Source of the DNA: Amoebophrya sp. AT5.2
Lineage: Eukaryota; Sar; Dinophyceae; Syndiniales; Amoebophryaceae
Reading direction: 5' to 3'
Assembly: GCA_005223375.1 (NCBI GenBank)
Contig: RXOD01003911.1
Location: forward strand, 1 to 37,826
DNA: 37,826 bases
The position numbers were made by a program, and so were the translations under genes. Positions within the stretch are counted from its first letter, which is position 1. Each line of letters opens with the position of its first letter. Shown here piece by piece: positions 26,601-33,889 of the stretch. A model generated the notes under the pieces. It saw only the letters and a program-made list of their open reading frames with translations. It had not been told where the DNA came from and ran no database searches.

Positions 26601-29600
26601 GCGCTGGTGACCACGTTCTTCAACTTGGAAGCAAGCTCTGTGTTTCCACGAAAGTGCTTTGCGAATTTGACATCGGTACCGTGTTGCGATTCCAACTCCG
26701 CCACGATCTCGGCGCGTCTCCGGTCCTGTCTGAGGTTTAGGAAGCTTTCCATGTCGGCGTCTCTGTCTCCAGTCGGTACAAAATCCATCAACTTCTCATC
26801 ATCTTCTCCCGTTGCAGAAGAAGATGAGGTGGCTCCTAAATGCCGGTGGAGACAGAGCTCGAACCCCTTTTGCAGCAGCCACCAACTTTGGTTGGCTCGC
26901 GCGAGCAACTCCTCCGGTTTCATCGCCGCTACGCCTGCGATCAAATTCTCCCGAAAGGCACTGTCACCGTTACCGGACAGCCCCCCGAGTGCCTGCTCCA
27001 CTACGCGCAAGGCATTCCGTGCGGCTGGCGACAAGGAAAATTCGTTCTTCCCCTGAAGCTTCCGGCGCTCCTCGACCACCCGCTTCTGCGCTTCCGACAA
27101 GTCAGGCAACGCCTGCTGCTCTTGGTAGTACTTTACCGCATTCACGATAGAGCCGGTCAGCTGTCCAGTTGCTACCTCGGAGAAAATCTTCTTACCGATC
27201 CCTGCGTAAGGGGCGGCAGGGTTCAGGGACTGTACCGCCGCCTTCATCCCTGTGCCGGCATTCTTTAGAAGCTGCGCGGCGAACGACGGTTGCTTCTTCT
27301 TCTTCGCGACCGCCACGTCCGATTCGGCCCACTTCTCCGCTCGCAGGTACATGTTCGAAAAGGGTACGCTCGCAAGATCTCGCAGAATCACGTCCTCGTG
27401 GAAGGAGAAATCGTTTTCGTCGCTTCGTGCACCGGAGACCTTTCTTTGCTTCGATAAAGAAGCGGTTGCGAATTCCCTTCGCGCTTGTTGCGACATCCCT
27501 TCGCTCCAAAGACGGGCTTTGAAAGCCACGTTGCCAATTACACCCTCGCTTGAATAGTTGAAGGAAGGAAGCATCGTTCCCCCACCAGAAAACGACTTCT
27601 CCAGTTCCTCAGCAACGGGTTCAGCGATCGTTGCACCACCAGACTCGGGTCCAGCCCGAGCACCTGCCAGTTCTACGTCCCTTCCAACCTTGTCAAGGAC
27701 GCCGGGGCCCCATTGCGCCAACAAACCGAAACCGCTTACCGCGCTCATCACGTCCAGGCCCAGATCAACCGCTTCCCCCACCGCCAAATTCACGTCAGCA
27801 CCAACATTTCCGGATAAGGCCCGGCCTTCGAGAATTTTTTGCCCGTGGGTCTGGATGAAAGATTGCAGCTTGGCTCTTTGCTGCAAAAACTTGAGGAACA
27901 CCTGCGCCGCGGGCTGCGGGATAACTCTCTCCTGGCTCGTGTCCAGCTGACCCCTGGGAAAGTGCGCGTTTTTGTACACCCGCGACACCAAGTTTAAAGA
28001 GTTGCTCGTGCGAACTTCTCTCTCGTGGAGGTCAGGAAGTTTAGGGAGTTGCTCCTTCCACCCGCTCTGAGATGAACCCCTCTCCTGGTTTTGCGCCATC
28101 TCTTTCAGGAGCTCACCGACGCCTGCGTATTTTAGAATGTATGGCTGAAGCGCTATTTTCAATGGGGAAAAGCCTTCCGCTGCGGTCGCACCAGCGTGAC
28201 CAACGGCGGCACCAGCTCCCGCTACACCTTGTCCATCCGCCTCCACCACTGCTAACTTCTTCATCTTGCCCTTCACTTCCACTTCCGCCTCCTGCAGCTT
28301 TGCAATTTCCTTTTCCAGGTTTTCCGCTTTTTCAGCGTTCCACTCGAACGGATCACGCGTCGGGAAGTGCGCTTTCCATTCTTCACTGAACTTACCGCAC
28401 TCCCGGTGTAGTCGGTCGAGGTGCTTGGTGATCAGTTCGACGGTGACAAGTCCGGACTTGTTTCCAGCTGGAGCTGGTGTGCCATCCTTGTTCATCGCGG
28501 CATCTCCCTGTTCCCCGCGGCCAACTGCATCCTCCGCGGTACCCTCGCCCTCCTCCTCCTCCGAAGCCTTAGCGAGCCCCTCGCAAACGGCCTGCGTGAG
28601 ATATACTTCCTCGATGATAGATGCCTTCCGCAGATTCGCGAGCGCCTTGTGCGCAGCCTCTTGCTCGTCGTCATCCGAACCTGCAGGCGGCGTGATCGAT
28701 TTTCGGTTTCCGCTTGCTTCACTCTTGCTGTGCGATGAGGACCCTTGCATCAGGCCGTACTCTTTTTTGTTTTTCTCGCAGAAGCTCACGCTTAGGCCCT
28801 CGTCTCTCTCTTTCTGTCTTAGGCCCTTGTTGTTACGCCCACCGCCCTCTCGTCCTTCTGCTGCAGCAGCCTCTAGTCCTTCCGTCGCGTCCTCCTGTGG
28901 CTTGTTGTACTTCTCCTTCAGCTTTTCCATGACGTCTACCACCGCCATGCACTGCGTGTACTGGGCACGCTTGATTGCCTCGACATCTTTCGGAAACCAC
29001 TTCTGTCGGAGGAACAAGTGCGTCCCGTAAACAGAGCTCGCGAGGTACGAGCGCACCCTTTTAAGTTCCGCCTTTTTTGCTTCCAACTCGGTACTCAGCT
29101 TCCGCTGGGACGCTCGCGCATCCGCGAACTCGGACCGGAAGACCTCGGAGAGATGCGAGAACGACTGCGCGATCGGAAGCTCTGCACTTCGACTTCTGTC
29201 CATAACTGGCACCATAGGGAGCAGTGCCGCCAGTGCGTCTTCTAGTATCGACTTCGACGTCGACTTCTCATTGTTCATGTTAGTCTTGTTCGCCACACCG
29301 AACTGCTCCAACTCAGCGCTCAACGCCCGAAGCATGTCGCGCACGGTTGCTAAGGACGAACCACTGTCTCTGTCCTCTGTCGCAGAAGCAAAAGATCCAG
29401 CGCCGAGGGTGGCCTCGTACCCAAGTACCGCGTGGCTGACGTAAAGGTCTTCTCGAGCGATGTTAGGCACGGCGTCGCTACGGCCGTTAGCGTTAGCGTT
29501 AGCCTCCCCCAAGATTCTCGCGACATTCTTTTGTGTGCGGCAGAAGGCGGCACCGAGCCGCGTTTGGAGAGGAAGGACCGACGTCCTGCACGGCAATGCC

Positions 29601-29806
29601 TCCTGTTTCTCTGTTGAAGTGGGCTCCAGCACCGCGGGAACCGAAACGGGAGGCACGGCAGCAAAAAGGCCGTACGGAGCCACGAGCCACAGCAGGAGCA
29701 GCGTTGGGCTCCATCGTCGCGGAGTGTTCGTGTTGCAACTACCCTCCGGGACAATTATATTCCTCCCATATTGCGCCGAATCATTGGCAGCACGGCGCAC
29801 CTGCAT
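20519..29806 (-). CDS. Giant 3095-residue secretory protein, probable first part of a larger gene
   Basis: The frame opens at ATG 29806-29804, with an in-frame TAA 12 bases upstream, and closes at TGA 20521-20519. After a basic n-region of about 30 residues, residues 34-52 form a hydrophobic core (LLLLWLVAPYGLFAAV), which fits a signal peptide or signal anchor. The rest is mostly helical: acidic linker near 410-440; coiled coils near 485-515, 1730-1815 and 2740-2790; Ser/Thr/Gly-rich linkers between them; and a mildly hydrophobic segment (GLDVMSAVSGFGLLAQWG) around residue 700. I recognise no catalytic or adhesive domain. Only 22 bases separate its stop from the next open frame, and there is no room for a 3' UTR. 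It is therefore probably the N-terminal part of one product of about 7,500 residues. Taken alone it would be a secreted protein of unknown function. Confidence 0.9.
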   Translation of the reverse strand: MQVRRAANDSAQYGRNIIVPEGSCNTNTPRRWSPTLLLLWLVAPYGLFAAVPPVSVPAVLEPTSTEKQEALPCRTSVLPLQTRLGAAFCRTQKNVARILGEANANANGRSDAVPNIAREDLYVSHAVLGYEATLGAGSFASATEDRDSGSSLATVRDMLRALSAELEQFGVANKTNMNNEKSTSKSILEDALAALLPMVPVMDRSRSAELPIAQSFSHLSEVFRSEFADARASQRKLSTELEAKKAELKRVRSYLASSVYGTHLFLRQKWFPKDVEAIKRAQYTQCMAVVDVMEKLKEKYNKPQEDATEGLEAAAAEGREGGGRNNKGLRQKERDEGLSVSFCEKNKKEYGLMQGSSSHSKSEASGNRKSITPPAGSDDDEQEAAHKALANLRKASIIEEVYLTQAVCEGLAKASEEEEGEGTAEDAVGRGEQGDAAMNKDGTPAPAGNKSGLVTVELITKHLDRLHRECGKFSEEWKAHFPTRDPFEWNAEKAENLEKEIAKLQEAEVEVKGKMKKLAVVEADGQGVAGAGAAVGHAGATAAEGFSPLKIALQPYILKYAGVGELLKEMAQNQERGSSQSGWKEQLPKLPDLHEREVRTSNSLNLVSRVYKNAHFPRGQLDTSQERVIPQPAAQVFLKFLQQRAKLQSFIQTHGQKILEGRALSGNVGADVNLAVGEAVDLGLDVMSAVSGFGLLAQWGPGVLDKVGRDVELAGARAGPESGGATIAEPVAEELEKSFSGGGTMLPSFNYSSEGVIGNVAFKARLWSEGMSQQARREFATASLSKQRKVSGARSDENDFSFHEDVILRDLASVPFSNMYLRAEKWAESDVAVAKKKKQPSFAAQLLKNAGTGMKAAVQSLNPAAPYAGIGKKIFSEVATGQLTGSIVNAVKYYQEQQALPDLSEAQKRVVEERRKLQGKNEFSLSPAARNALRVVEQALGGLSGNGDSAFRENLIAGVAAMKPEELLARANQSWWLLQKGFELCLHRHLGATSSSSATGEDDEKLMDFVPTGDRDADMESFLNLRQDRRRAEIVAELESQHGTDVKFAKHFRGNTELASKLKNVVTSASGGGVGVGPSSKATARSSLQGRMDAARKIRDPHENYGSGVSGGTSNAASENPISDKVLFSEDELNTVVVTLDELFVPVDLHGRNGDEQEDVATAMFLNNGGNGRWTSSGLMSCSVTSSFSYTSEVGASNLLEHAVSPVDTGPDAEILCRTYARVAGGLLKKQETFSFDNVEKARIAEENVAAYRRDRSSQEESTLRLLRKFRFSRIAVDEGAVAVDAVVSAASPEEGTEETSGRDENEVLFNSISSSSTSPMGTVFANSTGRDGTRHRFLNTSATSPRHITDFKDKDEMEAHVLSFFFDRGNHGEAKDEASRSQQLDALRHAFRKWLSSIRYFGEWANVARQFAAKKIEEDTALQLTDISGSEKARRSDSPYIRVIDGLGDGFVRVDDLFLLLVRNLVKDRVRHFVEKERKREAGTSEPKNLLGRAVDVEEEEEARQRAVSDLPGHLLTGDAASARWRRLERVLVDALTLPGECQASARWFLEPARGGEQHEDWDWLTRNASTMYLSLFQSDETSTLWEVQVEVGTSVISSSATLPVVTGAATGRTSASTTTLTPTSSGRFFDTVLEDLKRINERVIRGKLLSPQWHEYIQYVISEHRKAGYLVKAQGAGKEGRPKIFVAFQHHRHRQEGKKYVPPGGAESTNTSGSSFSTTGTSMAFFELRAYAEARAGEKNNDEEVLKMKNFEDELLALKRAELLEDELKEFQIQLQNDLHQLDKHLKGRDEVAKAEDEMNFERLYVDYQIAAWTVGKRVAGWAPPASEEAADAEDQLGRELVVAEADRTVAEAFKRPTSGSAGDVFFTDNLLPKMKVAVNLGVQEMEVRDMTTTPSSLSTRFKGLEQLVTLLAVEAFRGIGESSRSSGHEALLRAKLRLRETEQKQERMQVFSGSGAPPPGSSSSSEGSATEQNSIDDQDHADSLLLELADAERQVDPYKEGWVWPYANRPDGSTLEDASLNRSIDAIMRKVWDWEREREQDEEAGRAEMADTDGRDVTMLEAAVKFVNEEFALDVDAAFLQRATLIDLRKGATGPRTATETEGVITPKDLQSKRNPSRHIILLRPRSPAGPHFYVLMANFKQHPFLQQQVLYARHHSLLTTPEETADVISRDQALSQFEKAVSHRIAGNMAYNRVLEMGRNFHGARVRTSMLIGDDDAVTTSRQPPGSLAAARPRLLVPIADLAVKLTAFVEGARRNGESAPPAASPATASENASDAAQRLHELRDLVCKEQVKAVPTPRRRIARKSPPPPPSAPPAVHAIWEWHANTDLHLVATEVQQESLSTSDYFMKVPFQQSFCELFAGNEHHVDAASASRSLNVQNFVPKVKQEMLAPLNDLLTLFHESVTLTKTAFQPSRSMKNGAYVSREKLFSGVKAAEERQQLDGLGSDYSNLGKLALDVLTARSDRAGGRGGSGESISILERLVLSWAVRHDGVNKKTKKQERDQGKPKPSPFRAIDGSRWSVRTVPQQSIPGGATRPAEVMPEVSTVVGALGAASTPAASGDESAAATLLAQTEKVLFDEDCGRDHKSMASAKLETLILVQMKEKDEHEEHFQEPLVSKNAEERSSAVFSGMRDELGSMKSLVDLVVDGDEDDEASNVNKSTTKASRYFPPLLSPQQTRSADFFIALMAEFFARKENPKASSEEEKFFDTYIREEILAAITKVETRGRVWMRKMRFTLIYKERLRLAKAEIEKQRMLQLDTLEQEQRLVQTESERKMWSEVAKFSLWMQMKPESMKRVMLLFLEYQLKAVQKLRSEYMMEAREKLAAVDLTQPRAFLWTHLYKNQRWIPWQGERGEGRAASSSDVAANTWMQPGATAIAGATVEASKTIQGEGMLLGYEDAEAHQWGANGECEGNATQADGNLCETRNDRVVAFGDILSAREILEVVEGIQISGASVTAWQKQMFEAWNTIRKAKDENNAETKPNGYEGGYYAVRAVEGERALLPMFLLTERSERWRAAALLAKLVDSDAAARTEGVAEIASLFMRELLLAQPENQPENSNGSVEKFRAERHKLLHFLPQLSSRNFERRFV
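29486..29503. repeat. Three GTTAGC hexamers within coding sequence
   Basis: GTTAGC occurs three times in tandem on the plus strand. On the coding strand it reads as alternating Ala-Asn (EANANANG) near residue 105 of the 3095-residue protein. It resembles a telomere-like hexamer only superficially and is probably a short coding microsatellite. Confidence 0.6.
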
Positions 29807-31694
29807 TTTGTGGTTTTACGAACCCAGGCAATTCCTGCTGTTCTTCAGTCAAGTTGTACTTGTAGCAATGAATTGCGGATGTCCTGATGGGAAAAGTGCC
29901 AGTGCGGACACTTTAATACGATAACTTCTATTGGGTCTCACGATATAAAAATCATGGAAAGAGATATCATATGCCGTATCTTTCACTAATATTCTAACTA
30001 GCCTAATCAGGTCACTGCAATAATTCTCATTCTGTTCAAACGTACGATGGAGAAACGCGAATCAATCCGAGAAATGAAAGCCCTTAACCCTGAGGCTATC
30101 CTCAAGCCGATGCGCCCGCCTGAGACTGTTGAGTCGATCCTTATCCTATGAATGTAAATGTATTTAATAATTTATTAATATGATATAAATATAATGGGTT
30201 GACATTTATCCGTCGTGATATGATCAAGAAACCCGCCCTGATCCGCCTAATGTTTTTGGTTTCCCTTTTGAGAGTTTTTCCGTCGGTTCTGCATGAGGTT
30301 CCGTGCCGTTGGTAAGAAATTCTGCATGAGAAATCTGATGACTTTTCCGATCGCCGAAAGCGATGCGGAGACGAAGACAAAGCGCACAAATTTCATTTTT
30401 CCTGCAAGCCTGGTTTGACTTATGTTACCCCCGAAAACATCGCCCGATAACTTCGAGCTAGATTTGACATTGTCGAATGAACATGTTGACGCTCTGACAT
30501 TGAAAGACCGGACATTCGTTGCGATCGGACTTCATGTTGTACAGGCTCCGTGCCCCCCGTCGTCGAAACTAAACACAACCCTGAAGATGTGATCCATCAA
30601 ATCCACCACGACCAAATACCGAATACTTTTAAGTATTTAAATCGACCTACCTTGCAGCAGTTCCTGTTTCAGACACGTTGTCGCTTTCCTTTTCAAACTT
30701 GCGGGTTGCTGCAGTTCTCCATCAACGCAATTTCGTACTCCAAGTCCAACGTGTCGGTGTCTCGTCGCAACACGATCTTCTTACTTTCTTAATGCCGCAC
30801 CGCCGCTTCATGATCCTTCCCCCTCCTCGCTCAACAGCAAGTGCCGGAGGTTCTCCTCCACGATCTCGAAGAAACTCATCAGCCCAAACCCCTCCCATCA
30901 TCGCTGACTTGCCGGAATTTTCATCGCCCAAAGCCAGGAAAACACCACTTTAAACCCCGCAAGCAACTCACTCTCCGAGCACTGATTTCTGTTCCCACAA
31001 TACTTCTCCGAGGCGAGTCGACCTCGACTACGGCCTCGGCCGAGCCGGAGCCCGAGTCCCCGGCTATTACGTTTAGTCTGCTGGAGGTGCTGTGAATCGG
31101 AATACCTCCTTCTCTTGTACCAGTACCGAGATCTTCGATTTCGCACACATCCAGAACCTAGTCTTCATCTTCAAGATCGAGATCAAGAATGAACGAACCA
31201 CGGCATAATTGCAGCACACCAGCGAAGCACAACGATTTCAAAATTTTGATGCGAAGTTGAGTCTCTGTTTATTTATTTTATTTTTATACTTGTTTGTCTA
31301 GTATTCTTGCCCGTCCCCAGCTTCTCGCATCTCAACATCAACGAACTGAGGAAAGACCAGGAGAACGCGCCAGTTCCATTGAACCACGTGAAGCTGAAGC
31401 AGGGCTATGTTCAGCCCCGGAATCTGCGTTGATCTGATGTGTCTCGCGGCTGCCTTGCCAGATGTCCTTTGAAGCAGTGCCAATTTCTTTTGCTTTGTAG
31501 GAGGGCAGTAGCGGTACACCTACACGGATCAGGTGACAAGCACAACCACAAGCTAGAGCTACAACCGTTGTACTAGTGTTCTTTGCCTAAAAATCATCCA
31601 ATCCTGAATTCAGTGAGTCGAAGAGTTGCTTAGGGGCTTCTTCTCGTCCTGTTCTTGATGCCATTTCTCGATCATGATTCATGAAGCTATGGTA
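29807..31694. other. Intergenic gap of 1.9 kb
   Basis: The longest spacer of the window. Its first 800 bases are AT-rich, including AT-only runs near 30155-30195. A more GC-rich island follows at about 30660-31160. There, short frames are open on both strands, such as a Pro/Ser-rich plus-strand reading near 30790-30950 and a minus-strand reading near 30921-31148. None has a convincing start, length or composition, and I do not call them genes. Weak poly(A) hexamers for the upstream gene are listed separately. No RNA gene or transposon is recognised. Confidence 0.5.
31268..31282 (-). terminator. Overlapping AATAAA hexamers, possible poly(A) signal
   Basis: Three overlapping AATAAA hexamers on the minus strand lie about 415 bases beyond the TGA of the F-box-like gene. 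This is a plausible polyadenylation signal if the organism uses the hexamer. AT-rich spacer DNA also produces it by chance. Confidence 0.25.
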
Positions 31695-33245
31695 TCACAT
31701 GTCCTTTTTTGCAGCTGGAAGTGCCTTGATTCCGAACGTCACCGGAAAGGCCCTCTCGCGCTCGTTGCCAAACGCGTCCTTCAGAAGAGTGCTCGACGCG
31801 TACACACCCTCCAACCCGAGCTTTCGCGTCAGCAGGGTCATCACGCAGAAATGGGGGGGAAGTCGTGGCCCCTCATGCTCATGCGCACCATCCGCGGCCC
31901 GTCTAGCAGCACCACCGCCTGGAAGGAAGGCGCGGTCTTGGATGCGGAAGGCGCTCTGCTCGCCCACGAGTTCGTGGTCGAAGAAGGCCACGGCCGTGCC
32001 GTTCGGCATCCGGATGGGCCCCGCGTCCCACATTTGCGCCGTCAGGACGCAGTGCAGGTTCCCGTCCGCAAACGCCCCCCGGATTAGGTCCTCCACGTAC
32101 CCGGTCGCGCGCCGCAGGGCGGCCTTGAGCGTGCGCTGAAACGCCTCGACGAGCGGCGACCGCTTCTCGAAGGTCTTCAGGAAGGTATCCGCCGGTCGCT
32201 GCCCCGGAGCCGACGCCAGGGCGGCTTGCAGCATGCCGTTGTTCGCGGCCAGTTGCTTGGCGTCAAGGAAAATATCGTCCCGCATCTCGAAAGCCGCAAT
32301 CGCTTGTAGGACGGGAAGTCGCTGCTTCGCAAACACGAGCTTCAGCGGAAAATGGCCGCTCTCGAAGACCATACGACTGGGTGCAACTACTTCGATCTCA
32401 GCGTCTACCACCTCGTCATTTACATTTTCGTCAGCTTCCACCGCCGCATCAGCGCCGTCCTCATTTTCCCATTCATTTCCGGCAGGTTGGTCGCCTCCGC
32501 CTCCGACGTCTCCGCCTTCCCAAACTTCTTCCGCTTCTACGTTGTCTCCGTTCCCAACAGCATCTTGCCCATCATCGTTCCAGTCCTCTTCATCTTCTCG
32601 CCGCTGTCCTGGCGGGGGCTGCCACATCACGGGCCAGTGTGGATGGAAAGTCCAGCCCCGGCTGTCTTGGAGGACATAGCCCCTGCTTTCCAAACTCGCC
32701 GCGGCCACCTCCACTGCAACGGCCGTGCCGCAGGCGAACTTCGGCGCACGCGCGACGGTCTCCTCCGTGATGGTCAGGCAGTCCTCGCCCCGGCAAGCGG
32801 CCTCGGATGCAAGCCGCACGTAATACTTTGCGGCGCGCTGGCACACCGCCCACCGTTTTTGTTCTAGCATCCGGTCGAGCTCCCTCGCGTGCGGGAGGTC
32901 GGAAACAAACCCGGGGAGAAAGCCGTCCACCGGCCCGAGAAACTCGTAGATTCTGAGCCGCACGTCGTTCGGAAGGCGCGCCGCCGGGGGCAGTTTCTTC
33001 CACGACGTTCCAGTGTGCAGGTTCCGAGCGGCACCAAACTGCCACATACTCACTTGCGCCCCGACAATCAACCGAGCCACACGTGCCTCGCGTTCCCGCT
33101 CTTCCTGGGTGCGGACGGCGTCGACCCAGCCGCGAAAACCCGAGACTCCGTGGCTACGGACTAGCAGGTCGGACACTGTAGGTGTGGTTGCCGCAGTGTT
33201 GCCTTGCGGCAGCGCCCTGCAAGATGAACTCGAAGCCGACATCAT
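31695..33245 (-). CDS. Hypothetical protein with F-box-like segment and acidic linker
   Basis: The frame runs 516 codons from ATG 33245 (a second ATG follows directly) to TGA 31697-31695. The frame is open a few codons further upstream, but only to a TTG. A segment at residues 91-108 (LPNDVRLRIYEFLGPVDG) fits the short F-box pattern L-P-x-D-V-x3-I-x2-F-L, which recruits SKP1 in SCF ubiquitin ligases. Residues about 215-290 are a very acidic, Gly/Asn-rich, probably disordered linker. It separates an Ala-rich N-terminal half from a more compact C-terminal half. No signal peptide or membrane span is seen, so a cytosolic or nuclear location is likely. The F-box assignment rests on this one short match; the rest matches no family I know. 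It could be a plain hypothetical protein. Confidence 0.85.
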   Translation of the reverse strand: MMSASSSSCRALPQGNTAATTPTVSDLLVRSHGVSGFRGWVDAVRTQEEREREARVARLIVGAQVSMWQFGAARNLHTGTSWKKLPPAARLPNDVRLRIYEFLGPVDGFLPGFVSDLPHARELDRMLEQKRWAVCQRAAKYYVRLASEAACRGEDCLTITEETVARAPKFACGTAVAVEVAAASLESRGYVLQDSRGWTFHPHWPVMWQPPPGQRREDEEDWNDDGQDAVGNGDNVEAEEVWEGGDVGGGGDQPAGNEWENEDGADAAVEADENVNDEVVDAEIEVVAPSRMVFESGHFPLKLVFAKQRLPVLQAIAAFEMRDDIFLDAKQLAANNGMLQAALASAPGQRPADTFLKTFEKRSPLVEAFQRTLKAALRRATGYVEDLIRGAFADGNLHCVLTAQMWDAGPIRMPNGTAVAFFDHELVGEQSAFRIQDRAFLPGGGAARRAADGAHEHEGPRLPPHFCVMTLLTRKLGLEGVYASSTLLKDAFGNERERAFPVTFGIKALPAAKKDM

Positions 33246-33889
33246 TTCGTAATTTAAGTAATAGAGCAACTGAAGTTGAATTTAATCAAAATTTGGCAAA
33301 TCAACCCGGCAGGCGGCTCGGGTGACGAAAGAAAGGGACAGCAAAATGCTCTGCAGCTGTGTGTCGCTGTGTCTGTCTGCGAAGATTGTTCTTTTGATAT
33401 TTATATTATTGAGCCACTTTTCTAGAAAAAATCAATCGGGCGGAAGCATACAGGAAGCACGTGCTGCAGCGTCACCGATCATGTGTGCCTCTACTACTAG
33501 TACTAGGCAACTATCGATAGTGGTTTACAAACTGAAACTTAGTTACGGCAATAAAAGAAATCTCGAAACCGACCCAGAAAGCAACCATCCACCGAATCCG
33601 CGTCATCAGATTCAACAGATTGATAAACCGTATTATTGCGGTAGCGCCATCAAAATAGATACTCATCTAGTGCCGTCCGATTTCGGGCCCTCAATTGTTT
33701 TGATTCCGGTATCCGTGACACACGGAGCGGCAGCTGAATTCTAAGCAGCTTTCCGCTGCCGCTACCGCAAATTGAAATTGTACACGAAGCGCAGGCTGCA
33801 TCAACCTCGAGTACGACGATTACATCCGCTTCTTGGAAAGCCCACGAAAGGGCACGTCCAGGAAAGAAGTCGTCGTTCCGCAGAAGCGT
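33246..33889. other. Intergenic gap of 0.64 kb
   Basis: AT-richer spacer between the ion-channel gene and the F-box-like gene. Two 10-bp palindromes stand close together: CTAGTACTAG at 33497-33506 and CTATCGATAG at 33511-33520. They could be binding sites near the promoter of the downstream minus-strand gene or may be chance. A plus-strand ORF here has spacer-like composition. Nothing else is recognised. Confidence 0.5.

Noticed and set aside
28266..29030. 254-codon plus-strand ORF
   Set aside because: Antisense shadow of acidic and Lys-rich coding sequence; it reads as Ser/Phe/Leu/Pro-rich low complexity.
29486..29503. GTTAGC repeats as a telomeric remnant
   Set aside because: There are only three units, they are in frame within a long coding region, and they encode Ala-Asn repeats.
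7030..29806. Bacterial operon interpretation of the two giant ORFs
   Set aside because: A 22-base gap and a GTG start could suggest an operon, but the starts lack consistent Shine-Dalgarno sequences, the other gaps are 0.6-1.9 kb, and signal-peptide, DDEL and splice-like features point to a eukaryote.
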